This document shows, in pieces, positions 25,610 to 38,339 of a stretch of DNA of 64,000 nucleotides (position 1 is its first letter; each line of letters opens with the position of its first letter). The position numbers and the translations under genes were made by a program. The notes below the pieces were generated by a model. It saw only the letters and a program-made list of their open reading frames with translations. It searched no databases and was not told the origin of the DNA. The stretch comes from Crotophaga sulcirostris (lineage: Eukaryota; Chordata; Aves; Cuculiformes; Crotophagidae), in NCBI GenBank assembly GCA_013397455.1, contig VYZB01000530.1, positions 1-64,000 on the forward strand, written 5' to 3'.

Positions 25610-26045
25610 AACTCACTCCAAGGAACAGCGGAAATCGACCTTTCCCATCCTGACTGACAACTACCTGTCTCATCACCTATCTCATCAGGTAAGGTGAGCT
25701 TATTAGTGCCTCACCTACAACTGTACTTAAGCCTTGGCTAGCTACTGTGTTAATAAACAAATAACTGCTATGTACTCTTGAGTTAGATCCTGATTGCAGA
25801 GTCTCTTTGCAAATGGCAGTAAGTGAAATGATCTATAAGGGTGGGCCACAAGGGGCTAAAAATTCCCCTGAGTACATGTTCCCTAGGGAAAAACAGTAAG
25901 GGAGAAGGATGTGGGCAAATTTATTACCTACTTTGAAGCCTGGCCTGAGAAGCTGATATAAATAAACCTCTAGAAGCTGACTGTAAAATGTCCTGCTGCC
26001 GCGTATTTTGGGTCTTCATGCAGCTTCGTCTTCTATATCAACTGG
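25610..26045 (+). mobile_element. possible LTR-like segment
   Basis: This region is richer in GC than its surroundings and has LTR-like punctuation. GTACTTAAGCCTTGGCTAGC leads to TTAATAAAC at 25752, and further right TGATATAAATAAACC (25953-25968) precedes a GC-richer stretch. It resembles the TATA/poly(A)/U5 part of an endogenous retrovirus LTR. I cannot place TG/CA ends or a target-site duplication, so the class, the limits and even the LTR status are uncertain. Confidence 0.28.
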
Positions 26046-26148
26046 ATGATAGAAAAAGAATATACTGCTTTAAATATATCTTGCTGTCTTTTGGTACCTC
26101 ATCAGTTCAAATTTTTATCTAAGTCTTTTTGTTGATCTTTTCTTCCAG

Positions 26149-26205
26149 GCATTTTTCATTTTTGTGCCTTTGTTCACAAATAGCCTTTTACTATCTCTGA
26201 ACACG
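26149..26205 (+). other. candidate 57-nt exon
   Basis: TCTTTTCTTCCAG ending at 26148 is a good acceptor and GTAAGTAT starting at 26206 is a near-consensus donor. The 57 bases between are a multiple of three and open in frame 1, coding 19 mostly hydrophobic residues (AFFIFVPLF at the start); frame 2 has a stop. No family is recognised. A chance pairing of splice sites is possible. Confidence 0.22.
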
Positions 26206-26954
26206 GTAAGTATTCAATGCTTGCTGGACCCTTTACAGCTATTCAGCAACCACATGTTTCATAGCCCTACCATGAAAGCTGGAAAAACATTTTCTCCAGC
26301 TTTCCTTCTCGCTCCCCTCCCTTCTGCCATGTAATCAAACATTCTTTGTATGGCTTTGTTCATGGCAGGATTTCACAGAATGATTCAAAATGGATGATAG
26401 GTTTGAAGATGCTTGAATGCACTCCACATTTAGTTTCCTTTGTCTGTCTGATGCCTTGCACAAGTATTATCACTTCCTTTTATCATTTCATGAGAAATAT
26501 ACTCAGTATAATATAAATTTTTCTCCATTAAAAATAATGCTTTTTTTTTCTGCTTTATTTCAGTCTTGGAAATTAAAGTTTGCATAATCCAAATTCTTTA
26601 TGGTTAAACATTTTTCCTGGTTTCAACTGGGATGCAGTTACTTTTCTTCCCAGTGGCTGCTGTATTTTGGAGTTAGTATGAAAGTAGTGTTGATAACACA
26701 TTGTTTTAGTTGTTTATTCTCGGCTGATATAGAATTAATTTTCTTCTCAACAACTACTGATTTTCTAGATTTTGGTGTGAGAAGAATGCTGAGAAATACA
26801 CTGATATTTTTGATTGTCGCTAGGAAATCAAGGACTTTTAGTTTCACATATTTTATGGCTAAGCAGATGTATAAGGTTGGCAGGAGCAGTGCCAGGACAG
26901 CTGACCCAAATTGATCAGCGGATGTATTCCTTCCAATGAATGTCATACTCTGCT

Positions 26955-26960
26955 TATAAG
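26955..26960 (+). promoter_or_regulatory. LTR TATA box
   Basis: TATAAG within TGCTTATAAGCAGG, at the U3/R position of the LTR. Confidence 0.5.
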
Positions 26961-27221
26961 CAGGAAGTTTGCTGGAGGTGGCCTGTTGCACTTCAGGTCC
27001 TGTTTTTGTGCTCTGTGTTCAGTGTTTCAGGTTCAGTGATCTCTGCACTGGCTGTGACCACTGCTGGCAGGAACCACAGCGGTCACTGTGTTTGCTGTTT
27101 GGTGTTCACTGCTTAGAGCAACGTTCTGTGGTCACTACTTGGGATGGGCTGAGTATTGTTTTGTGTGTTCTATTATTAGTAGTATTAGTGTTGTCATTAC
27201 ACTCTCTTACTTTTTTGGTTT

Positions 27222-27227
27222 ATTAAA
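27222..27227 (+). terminator. LTR poly(A) signal ATTAAA
   Basis: ATTAAA in GGTTTATTAAACTATTTT, about 265 bases downstream of the TATA box, where the R/U5 border is expected. It is the common variant hexamer. Confidence 0.55.
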
Positions 27228-30200
27228 CTATTTTTATGTTGAGCCACAAGATTTCCTTTACTGATTCTCCCCCTCCATCCTTCCAGGTGTGGAGGACTGA
27301 GAGAGTGGCTGTGTACTGGCTTAGCTGCTGGCTGAGTGTTAATGGCAACAACATTTCATATATTCCCTTCTCAATTTCTTTCAATTTTTTTTGAAGATAT
27401 TTCTTTTTTTTATATTTCTTCATTTACTGTACAGTTAAGACTAGCACCGTGATTATCTTTTTAAATTCAGTAGCTGCCATGTAGTACTAATGAAGAATAA
27501 GAAAGCCATGCGCTTTTAAAATGTCACAGTTGAAAAAAACAATAGCCATAACCAGTGCGTCACATCCAGCAGTAGTTAATTTTTTTTTTCTAAACCCTGA
27601 TCAAATGAATCTACATTCTATGGCTTGTCGATTTCTGGGTTTTTTTCTTTCTGTAGAAGTTTGAAAACATTTTTGTGTATGTCTCAAATTTCTTTTATAA
27701 TCTGTTTCCTCAGATTTAATCACCTCAGATACACTAAATTGTTTCATTCTCTGTGTAAGAGTTAACATCAATAAATATGGATTTTACAATTTATTTTGAA
27801 ATTTCACTATGAAATTGAAACTTACATTCTTACCCTCAGCCATATTCAATTAGCATCTAAGTAAAATTTTAGATCATTCAAATAGCATGAGAAAAATGTA
27901 CAGGAAATTCTACTCATGACTCTGTTGCCTGTCATTTGATAAAATCCAGATCTTACAAAGTGGAGTTCCAGATTAAATGTACTTTAATAGCAAAAATCTA
28001 GGATAAGTTGTAAGTGCATATATTTCCTTTGTACATTTTATATGTTCTGCACTGTTAATAGCATGCTCAGTCCAGATAACTTTGGTGTCTTACGCTTAGA
28101 GAGGATTTTAAAGCTAAAATAAATTGGTAACCTTTTTTGGCATGTCCTCTTTAAGGAAATAATTCCCCTTCAGAGTTATGACTTGTTTTCCATTCTTCTC
28201 TAAATACAAAAGATAGCCTATTTCATACAATTGTTCTTACTTATGTAAATTTTATTTTCATCGATCCCCTCTGTAGATCCAGTATTATTTACAAGTTTTG
28301 TTGGTCTTTTTTTTTTCCCTCAAATGCTTCAATAATTACATTGTCGAATTACAGAGATATGCCACTGCAGCTTAAGATCTATCACCTGAAAAGTTGGAAT
28401 TTGAGCACGTTGGCAGTTTAGAAAATCTGATAACTTTTTTATAGCTTAAATGTTGGCAGAAGTCAAACATAAATGAGGCCAAATCATGGATGAAAGGAAC
28501 TTACTGTTTTCATTAGGCAACTATTATAAAAGTTAACAAGAACAAAAGAAACATTTTTCCTAAATGATTGGTATTTTAGAGGAGGAGTAGTGAATGCAGC
28601 AAAACACAGGAATAACAGGATGGAAGAAAGAAAAACTCTAGCTGCAGTTTTTTTCAGATTAGAGGTACCTTCACAGGGAATATATACGAAACAATAACTA
28701 GTCAAACCCATAAATTTTGTTCTCAATGAACCTTGTGAGAGAAGTTTTTCTAGTTTGAAGCAAGATCTTACTTTAAGTATGTATGTCAATACTTACATAT
28801 CCACTGCTTGCATTGCTTTGGTTTGTAGAACTAACTCAATGGGTGCAAACTTGATTAAATCCAAATAGAACTAAACTGAAAGATATGCTCCGCTAGTGCA
28901 CCATAAGGGAAGTGATCTGAATAGCTGAAAACCACACAATTATCACTAATACATTTGAGATCACAGTAATAAAGCCTGTGTTTAGTTCTCTCTTATCTTT
29001 CTCTTCTCAACCTCCTGATGGGAAGTACCACTAGCAGGAGAAATGGAAAGTGCTTTGGAACTCGTCATTGCCACTCTGATTTTCCAATTAACTTTTTGAG
29101 GTAAATATTACAGCTCCCCTAAAGGTATTTTTTAGCCGGCTAGTAAAAGTACTTTTTTCTACTTTCCCTGTTGCTGCCTATGAATGTGTTTTTTCATCTT
29201 GACTAGGAAATAAGCAAAATTGAATTCAACAATGACCAATTCAATTATTCACTTCCCTTTTTTCTCCTTTGATTTCATTTTTTCTGGTGAGAGGGAATAT
29301 ATGTTGAGGAGTTTAAAAAATCTTGCTTTACAACTATTTAAAATAGCACCCACTATTAGAAAAAAAAGCAAAAAAACCCAAACCAAACAAAAAATCCCTG
29401 ATATTTTTACTGATCTTAATTTTCAGTGTCAAGATTTTCAATGCTTACAAGTGACATGGAAAACTCTTCCTGCTAATTGAATGAGTTATGCACTTAAGTA
29501 TAGGTTAATATGCAAAGAAATTTGAAGCATTTGAGTGTGCAGATGAGTAAATGATGACCTGTCAAGGTGCTCAGGAGCTGTCTTTGCCTATACCATGCTC
29601 CTCTAGCCACTGTGTTTCTGCTATATGATTTAATTGGTCTTGCCTACAAACCCTTTTGCAGCCCTGTAAATATTGATTTTTTTTTAAAGTAGTGAGTAGT
29701 TCACAGATAAGGCTTGATAGCAGCATGTCTGTTGGATGCAAATAAGAAACAAAACTTGATGATTTTGGTCTTATCTAGAATCTTAAGGAAAACTAGTGAG
29801 TGTATTGATTACAAAGAGTAAGACCTCATTGCTCAGTAAAGACAATAACCTCCTTAAAAATCCAATAAGCAGACAGCATCAGAAAAATAAGTGAATGGGA
29901 AACTAAACAAAAATAGAAGGCTGAGTAACCAAATTGCTCTTTTAGGAAACAATGGGGAAATTATGAGTTATACGCTATGTTGTAACTACTAAGTTTGTGT
30001 AATTTTTACTCATACAACAATTCGGTGACCTTCAGAAGGCATCATTTAAGTCCTTCTCACTTACTAGGGCAGATGATAATTTGACCCTTGTAATACAGAA
30101 GTGTTCAATATTTTATTAAGCAGAAACAAAGAAAACGCACTATGATACAGAACTTAAAATTTGGCCTGCTTTCAAATATAGCACATCAGACCCGAACCCT

Positions 30201-31357
30201 TAATTTTATGCTTCAAAGGAGAATGCATCTATGTCATAAATCTATATATTTTAAAAGCAAATGTTTTATTGGTGTGACAAGCAGTAAAAATGCTGATAAA
30301 GTGTAAAAAGGAGGCAAGTCCCTTAGGTATGTGTCAGAAATAAGAAAATCCATGTAGGGCAGGACGCAGTATTTACATGAACTGCCATTATCTTGTTTCA
30401 GTGTAATAGCAAATTAATTAATGGTCACTTTTATGTTGTAATTTGACTGCTAGTTGTGTGATTAAATATCCACAAATGCAGCCACACACAGTATAGGAAA
30501 AAAAAATGTTCTAATCGTATGGGAAATTCGGAGGGTTTCCTGCTTCACAGAGGAAAAACCAAAAGATTTTTGAAGCTTTTTCTTTTTAAATTCACTTTTA
30601 TAGAAACAATAAATATAAGGCAGAGAACATACCGCTTCACAATGGTGAGTTGACAGATGACTCTTCTATTAAATTAAAATACAGAAGGGTAGTAGAAATA
30701 TAAGTATTACAAATGTGTTGATGCAAACCTTGAATATCTAGCAAAATTGGGGGGAACAGACAGGGACACAAAAAGCCAAGGGAGTCTTCATTATTTTTAT
30801 ATTTTTTGTGGTTTCTATGAGAAGACATAGACATATTTATATGGACTTTTCGTTATATAGAACTACCAAAATTTCAGATGTTTCAAATGTTTATTAAACT
30901 ATGAGAGGACAGTGTGTATCACGTTATTAGACTGATGTAATGAGAAAGAATTCAAATAAATATACTTTCCAGAAGTTCATGTCTGACGTGAGAACTATTT
31001 CAAAAGAATTCACTCAACACAGTTTGATCAATGTACATTTTTGGATTTTTATTTTTTTTTATTTATGACAAAAATCCAGATCTAATCCAAATGGCACTTT
31101 TTTCGTCTGAATTTCTGAGTAAGTATAAGAAAGCGGTAGCCCCACATATTTTGAAGAAGTACTCGCAAAGAAAGCATTGAAGTAAAAGGGTGACAAGCCA
31201 CTTCCTCAGACGGGACGTTATTAAACTAGATTGGAACAGGCTTGAAACAGAGAAGCCAAGCATAGCACAGAAGCAAGCAGTTGAACAGTCTCATAGAAAG
31301 GAACAGAATCTCCTGTAGGATTTTGAATACCTTGAATATACTTGAGCAGATTTTTTG

Positions 31358-31394
31358 ACTATTTCAAACTGTCTAACTATTTCAAACTGTCTAA
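31358..31394 (+). repeat. 18-bp tandem duplication
   Basis: The unit CTATTTCAAACTGTCTAA occurs twice in a row without change, so the duplication looks recent relative to surrounding decay. Confidence 0.9.
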
Positions 31395-32987
31395 ATGACT
31401 ATTCAATTGTCTCATCAAAAAGCTAATCACATTTGGGAAGATTACTTTTATGTATATAATATATGTGACGTTCTTATATCTTTTTTTTCCTTTTAACTCC
31501 TTTTAACTGTTCAGAATTTTATAAGAACCAATAATTCATTTTGGCAGAATTAAAATATTTCTTTCTGGGGTTTCTACAAACCTGAGATACTTGGAGCTTC
31601 TAGAGATACAGAACACTTAGGCAAGACGGAATTTAAGAGAAAGTCATTGTGTTTATGAAAGAGGTGTTTAGAAGTTAGTGTACATGCACTGCTAAATTGC
31701 CAGGGAGAGTTTGGGGCTTGTTACCATTAAATGCCACACAAATAAAGAAGTGCCCCTGAGCTGGCATAATTCATTGTGTGAAAAGGGATCATCAGCAGAA
31801 AAACACCTCTGAAAACACCTACTGTTATAAAAAATTCCTTCTGCCATTGACTGTTGACTTGGTCAACCACATATTTTCTTTCATGTGTCATTAGTGGAAA
31901 CTGTCATTATTTAAATTTGTTATTATGGTTTCACTGTGGTGTTCTTTGCATACTTGCACAGAATTGAAAATCTGTCATGATCCGAACCAATCTGTAGCAA
32001 GCTAGATCATCTCATTTTCACTATTTATATAGATGATAACATAAATCAGTTTAATATAGAAGGAAAAAGTAACCCATCAAAAATCTCAGCAGTATTTGTT
32101 TCTTGAGGGCAGTTGTCATATGGCAATACTTATTTCCATGAGTTTTACAGAGATGAGATAAAAAAAGAAATTTGAAAAATATTGTGAAAGTCTATATCTA
32201 TGAAACTTAGCTGAAGAAGTTCCTAAAAGTTGGAGGAAATACAGCAAGGAAGGACATACTCTTCTACTTTGCTTCTTTTCTCCTTCATTGAGAACGTCAA
32301 TCAGAATGGATGATATTTTGTTTTCTTTACCATGACTACTTTTATAACCTTAAATAAAGTAGTAGTTAATCACAAAATTGGTGTTAAAAGTCCCGGGACT
32401 TTCATGTCACCACCAAGATAAGAATCACCTTTATAAAGATTATATTCTAATGAAACATAAATATTTCAATGCTTTTTCTTATAAGATTTCCTCATGGACT
32501 TTATAGATTGATAATGTCTCTAAGTATAAAAAAGGCATTAACTGAAAATTAAGAACACAGAAAGATATCACGTATATGCCTATACACAGATATATTTACA
32601 GATTTGTATATATACACACTTAGGTCTGAAAATCGTTGAAGAAAAAATAATGACCTTATACTATATTGTATTACCTACCAGAAAAATACTATATACCCAG
32701 ATGCCTTAAATTCCAAATTGGATTTCTAGGAATACGTTACTCACATCACATTACCAGCACAACTGGACTACTTTGACAATCCACCTGTGCTTTATCTGTC
32801 TTCAAGAAATATGCCTTGTTCCCTTACTATGAAAGGTTGCATGTATCTGCAGCAGAAGACATTACTATGCATTACTTTTCTTTCATTTGATGCTACTGTG
32901 TTCAGATCTTTGAGGTTTATGATTGAAACCAGCAAATGGAAATATTTTTAAATGCAACTTTCATGTTCTTTTGTATTCCTTTTCTTT

Positions 32988-33008
32988 GGGCGGGTGGGGG
33001 GGAAGGGG
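32988..33008 (+). other. strong G-quadruplex motif
   Basis: G3-C-G3-T-G7-AA-G4 with loops of one, one and two bases fits the most stable quadruplex class. It lies in an otherwise AT-rich desert, is not part of a recognised repeat, and is followed by a purine-rich stretch to about 33028. Confidence 0.75.
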
Positions 33009-33879
33009 AGTAGAAAGGGAGGAAAGGGTCAAGTATAGCCATAAACATAGTTCAGCAGCTGGTAGAGTCAAGCTCATAGCAACACTGAGATAATGGGTAG
33101 GTGGCTGTTAACCAATGGACCACTGCTTGGTGATATTTTAAATTGATTCTGTTCCAAACAGTGGAAACATGCATAAAAGTGTGAAAATATAGATTATGTG
33201 ATCTTGAAAGCTCTCTTTTTAAGCATTGGTATCATAAGATCAGTTGCATTTCTGTGGCTCTCCTCCATGTGTTACATGCAGTAACATTTAGGAGAATGTG
33301 ATTGTCTGTGTAGATAAATATGTTAATGTTCACTGTGATAAGCTAGTGAAATGTACTTTTTAGCAGGTGAAAAGAAGAGGATTTTCTGACTGCTTTTAAT
33401 ATTTAGAGATTATGATGATGGAGACATACCAGGACCAGTAGCATTTAAGAGTTAATTAAACAAAACCAGAATACGCTTCTAAGACGGCCTGTTATGTATC
33501 CGTAGTCTTGGCAGAAATTTAAAAGGAATTCAGAGAAAAATAATTATTCTGAAACAGCAAGTGTGTTGGACCCCCCATTTCAGGCTCTACTAAAGCTGCA
33601 TCTGCATTCTCCTTTAGTAAGCTCCCTTGAGATGAGAACATTTTCTTACTCAACCTCCCCTCAAGTTTTTGTGAGAGAAGAAGTTAGAATAACTAGCCCT
33701 GTAAGAATAAAGACCTAGCAAGGCAGAACAAAAATAGAAAAAAGCTCATAAACACATTGTTATTTCCTATTGTCACTCTCCTTCACAGATCTCCAACTTG
33801 CTGCTATGCCACTTGTAAGAGAACACAACATACAGGCTAAGGACATTTGAATGCAGCCATGTAAGGATGACTTTTGGAA

Positions 33880-34310
33880 AAACAAGGCTCACGTAGAGAT
33901 AGTACCACGGATATCAAGGGCAAAAAGAGGAACTTGGGTTACTACATTGGTAGCAGAATGCTGAACAAGGAAAATGTGGGCTTTTTGCTGAATAGGGTGG
34001 AGGACTTTATGACAGCAGACACAGATATAGCTGAGGCATTAATTGCATAATTTGCTTCAGTCGTCTTCATCAACAAGGCTTTGCAGGCCTGTCCTTAAAG
34101 AAGAAGTTAAAATAGCACAAGAATTAGTAGCAGCAGTTGAGGATTAAGCCTGGGATTACCTGAGTGAACTCAACCTCTATGTGTGCAAGAGACCCAACAG
34201 TCTCCTCCAGGGGTGCTGAGAGAATCTGGTGATGTCCTTGATAAAGATGGAAGGTAAAGGTGAATAAGCCCGTTAAAAGAGACCTTAACCTATACAGGGG
34301 CAAAGATTGT
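33880..34310 (+). mobile_element. old CR1 relic (start of reverse transcriptase region)
   Basis: Weak but colinear similarity to CR1 ORF2 on the plus strand. Around 33916 the frame reads IKGKKRNLGYYIGSRML, matching the CR1 NKKGFYRYV region. It continues ENVGFLLNR, then DFMTADTDIAEALIA and FASV after one stop, the place of the CR1 block before the catalytic domain. Near 34190 another frame gives PPGVLRES, matching the CR1 HPRVLREL motif. Several stops and frameshifts separate these pieces, so this is the oldest CR1 in the window. Confidence 0.7.
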
Positions 34311-36679
34311 TCTCTTTTCTATCCACAAAGTTTTTGGCTAGAAGCATAGGGCAGATTCTTTGTAGTTAGAATTAGATTGTAGAAGATTCATACATAGTTC
34401 AGAACTCCATTAAAGATGAAAGTGAGGTTGAATATTAGCTTTTTCGAACAATCCTATTTGTTTCCATGGAAGAAGAAAATGAGATAGAATGACTGTTGCT
34501 GTTATCTTTCTGTTTACCTTAGATATGGCAACTGGTAAAGGAAACTACAAAGATAGACAAAACTGGCACTGATCTCAGAAATACAATGTAGGTGCAGTGT
34601 AATACAACAAGAAGCAGGCTAATTAGGTATTCCAAGAAGCCTGAGAAACCTGGAGAAAATGGGAAACCCAGATAAAGCAAGATCCTAGCACAGCTCCTCT
34701 CCCTCTGTTGCTGTGGTCTGCCATCCAGAACTAGTTCAGGTATCCCTTTGTAAAGCACACCGAGATAAACACTACTGCGTCATTGTACACCGTTAAACCT
34801 TCCTTCCTAATTCATTCAGGTAGCATATGGTAAGCTGCCATGTATTCACACACTCAACATAAATGTAAAATAGTTTTCAAACATTTTAGTAATACATTGG
34901 AATTTTCATGCCTAATTCCCTGCAAACAGTAATTAGTAATAACTAATGTTATTGGTTTTATCTGTACATGTTATGGGAAAACTGGAATCTGTTATTGATC
35001 GTTGTCATAGTTATTAAAAATGTTAACCATGTTGCTCATCACAGTACGACAAACTTATTACCAACAGAGGTCCACAAGTGAACAGATATACAGCAAAAAG
35101 TGGATCGTCTGTCACAAAAATTTTAGCATATATTTTACAGCCTAAATGGAGACCATTTACTGCTTATAAAATCGAATCTCTTTTTGAAGAAATCAGGATG
35201 CCATAGGAGTGTAAGTAGTTTTAGGGGTAAAAAAGAATCTTTAATAAATGGAATGAATTGAACCACAGAGCAATAATGTATACTCAGTAAGCATTCAAAA
35301 ATTAAACTGATAAAGGTAACTCTTACTCAATCTTACATTCTCTAGATTTAATTAAAAGTTAAATGTGAATTTTAGAGTGTGAGTGAAAGAACCACCATAA
35401 TTGACTTTGAGAATATGATAAATGTGTGCTGTACAGCTACCTGTTAGTCCTGTAAATCTAATTACAGCAGAAGAGGAGATAATCTGAATTCTTTGAGAAC
35501 ACATCTACACTTGATAGAGTGGCATTCCCTCCTTCTCTCCACTTGCTTTCTACTCTGTGAGACAGCAGGGAAATAATTTCAAAACTGAAAAATGTACAGC
35601 ACAGAACAATATTCATGGCACACAATATTACTGTGTAAATGTGTGGTTAACCTTTGATATGTAGTCATAAAACAGAAAGCTGATATTATAAAGGATTAAG
35701 TTTGGGTCTGATTAAAGTCAATGGCAAACATCCTTTCAGTCTCAAAGAATCAGGGTTTGACTGTGCATTCTCTTTGGCATTTTAGGACCAAGATACAGAT
35801 TATAATTTCAGAAACCCTGGTTCCGTCCTGGCATAAATCCAAAATGTTGGGCATATAAGGTATAAAGGAGTCCATTTGCAAGTCCTTTGATATAAAACAA
35901 TTTTAGACTTAAAAGTTCATTGCAACTTCAGAATGATAGAACTGAACCATGTATACTGAATGTCTCTCTCAGTTGAGAAATTGACTAGAGGTCAAATTAC
36001 AATCCATTCTAAACTAGGTGTGGCATATTCCAATAAGATGAGGCCAACTGTAAATTCTGGTAACTGAAAAGCAATGAGAAGAATTGTACTTTACTAATCA
36101 GCCACTAGTATAGCATAAAGACTGTTTAATCTTATATTTTTAATGTTCTTGGAATACCAGTGGATGATTTCAAAACCTATTCTGTAATTCAATTGCAGCA
36201 AGCGCAGCCACTTATGTCCTCTTAGGTCTTCAGTCTTTCATCAGTAACACAACCACTATGTGCTAGCAGTGAATAGGATATCTATTCCACATTTCAGTGG
36301 AGAAAGATGTAAAGTAAGTTTGCTAATGAGTAACTTCTTCCCACCTCCAACTACAACACTTGGATGGGGTATATGGAAACAACAACTTGCCTGCTCTGGT
36401 TTCTGTCCAACAGCTGATGGTCCTTTTGATTTCAAAACTTATATTCTCGTTTGTCTGTCAGCTCTCAACAGCTTCAAAATGTTGCATTTTTGGAACGTGG
36501 TCTGGAAGAAGAACAGGAGTTACAGTAAGTTTATAAGGAAAAGTCTGGGGATCAGCAGTTTCAATCCTGTTGTCACCCAGAAGTGATTGAGACAAGACCT
36601 GACTGAGGTCAAGAGCACCTCTTCTGCATATGACTAACGTGTTTTAGTGTTGGTGGTGTGTGCAGTCTTAATGCTTGGG
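34311..36679. other. AT-rich single-copy DNA
   Basis: No gene or repeat family was recognised. Open frames near 34519-34758 and 36260-36586 have no recognisable domain. Confidence 0.5.
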
Positions 36680-36750
36680 AAGACAGAGAAAGAATGAAAT
36701 GAAAGACAGAGAAAGAATGAAAGAATGAAAGAAACCAAATGAAAGATGAC
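36680..36750 (+). repeat. (GAAAGAAT)n purine-rich simple repeat
   Basis: Imperfect tandem units of GAAAGAAT and GAAAGACA on the plus strand make a purine-only tract about 200 bases left of the GC/CA-rich island. Confidence 0.85.
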
Positions 36751-36929
36751 TTCCATCAGTCAGGAATGTCAAACAACTACCAAAGAACATGAAGATCTTA
36801 ACACTTCATTGAGATAAACAGGTATTTATTAACAACTACAGTGCAGATGTTGAGTTCTGGTAGAACAAAGAATGCATCTATACTCATCTGTGGAAAGAAA
36901 AAACCTCAGTCTCACACAAAAGAAAAACC

Positions 36930-37715
36930 TCATTTTATTCAGAAAGTGGGACTTGAGGTTTTTTGGTCTTGTTGGGGGAAACTGGGCCAGATCCGACTGT
37001 CTGAGAGAGACAGCACTAGCACGGCTCTATACCCCCAGGTCCAACCAGTAGCAAGGTTGAACACACTTCCCCAGTACATACATGCACAGGCATATGGAGC
37101 ACAAGCGCACACCATATATATACATACAGGTCTGGCCACACAGATCAACACAACAAACTCACAGAGCACTCGTGCAAGCACAGACAGCATGAACAGCCTC
37201 ATCCTGCCCCTCTCTCTGGCTAAGCAGGATGGAACCTGCCAGCTGGAATATGCATACGTGCATATGTACAATGTGGTTGGCCTCACAGCTGGGCTTAGGC
37301 AGCCTCTGAGGCCACATGCATGCACACAGACAGAGACAGCTCGGGCTCCCAGGTTCATTCCCCATCCCACCCCACTCCTGTGGTGTCACTCAAAGACCCA
37401 CTCACTCCCTGGCTCCCAGACCACCTCAGCTACTACTCGTCTCACCTGGCTTGATCTTTGCTGTTTCGCACGCTCTCACTTGCACACCCAAACTTGCTCC
37501 AGTGGCTGGTACCATGGACCCACAAATTTCTACAACCCGAGGCCCCACTCCAGTTACTGGCATCAACATCCACTCACTGGGTTCTCTGAAGCTGATGGCA
37601 CCACAGCCACACAGGTGCTCTAACCTGTGATCTGGCTGCACTCACAGTCTCATACACATGAGAGTCCTTCACCCAGTAAAAGAGTATAAAAGGAACTTTA
37701 AAGCAATAAAAGGAA
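36930..37715. other. GC/CA-rich unclassified island with a TATA box (possible LTR)
   Basis: About 750 bases stand out from the AT-rich background by high C and A content with many CACA and CATGCA steps. The plus-strand frame at 36841-37623 (260 codons) and overlapping minus-strand frames come from this composition, because TAA/TAG/TGA are scarce. None has a domain. TATAAAAGG lies at 37685-37693 on the plus strand, just past the island. On the minus strand an AATAAA signal lies at 36932-36937. The layout could be an LTR (probably minus strand), but TG/CA ends and a target duplication could not be placed. Confidence 0.35.
37685..37693 (+). promoter_or_regulatory. consensus TATA box
   Basis: TATAAAAGG is a full TATA-box match right after the GC-rich island, predicting a plus-strand start near 37715. 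No downstream exon was recognised, so its use is unproven. Confidence 0.3.
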
Positions 37716-38167
37716 TTTTCAAACCAGCACTTCTAAGCAAGCACTTCTGGTGCTTTCAAGTTTACCAACCACTATTCTCCATTTCTCAGGTCTCAAAATG
37801 AACACTCATATACTGGAAGATACTAAAACGGACTGAGTAGAATCATTATAAGTCTCAGTTAAGTGATATTTCCCTTGAAACATGGAAAATGTCAGCATTT
37901 AGGATCCAGTATTTTTCCCGTATGTTCAGAATTCTGAGGAAAAAGAATAATTTCTGAGAAAGTTAATTACCATTTACAAAAAGTTTAAACAGAGGTTTAA
38001 AACAAATTTAGTCCCCAGAAGGCTGCACTTGCTTTTATTCCTGTCTTCTCTAAAAGAAATGTCTGGTATGTACATGTTCTTAATTGGACCCTATTTGTGA
38101 GTTTGAGGACCAAGTGTGACAAAACACATTCTGTATTTGGTAAATAAGAAACAATAATCTAGTAAAT
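37716..38167. other. AT-rich single-copy DNA
   Basis: Nothing recognised. Confidence 0.5.
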
Positions 38168-38339
38168 AATTTCATAGAATCAAAGTATCATAGAATCATC
38201 TGGTTGGAAAAGACCTTTGAGATCATCAAGTCCAACCATACCTGTCCTCTGCTAAACCATGTGCTCCAGAAACTCATCTACCCATCTTTTGAAGATTTCC
38301 AGGGATGGTGACTCAACCACCTCCTTGGGCAGCCTGTTC

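Larger units (their letters stand above)
26618..27353 (+). mobile_element. solo LTR of an avian endogenous retrovirus
   Basis: This ~735-base LTR starts at TGGTTTCAACTGGGATGCAG and ends near AATGGCAACAACA. Its blocks match a widely dispersed bird LTR type: the CAACTGGGATGCAGTTA start, the CCAGGACAGCTGACCCAAAT block (26892), TTATAAG at 26955-26960 as TATA box, ATTAAA at 27222-27227 as poly(A) signal, a long T-rich R/U5, and a C-rich end (TTCTCCCCCTCCATCC). No internal retroviral genes lie on either side, so it is a solo LTR left by recombination. The first ~100 bases of U3 are present twice in diverged form. Open frames inside it are not genes. Confidence 0.85.
27354..33879. other. AT-rich single-copy DNA, ~6.5 kb
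   Basis: No gene or repeat family was recognised. It holds a short direct repeat at 31358-31394 and a strong plus-strand G-quadruplex motif at 32988-33008. Confidence 0.5.

Noticed and set aside
26600..27226. Open frames of 85-117 codons on both strands
   Set aside because: They overlap the solo LTR, and neither resembles a retroviral or host protein.
36841..37623. 260-codon plus-strand open frame
   Set aside because: Composition-driven: the island is poor in stop codons, other frames on both strands are also open, no domain or signal is visible, and the product is rich in Thr, His, Gln and Ser.
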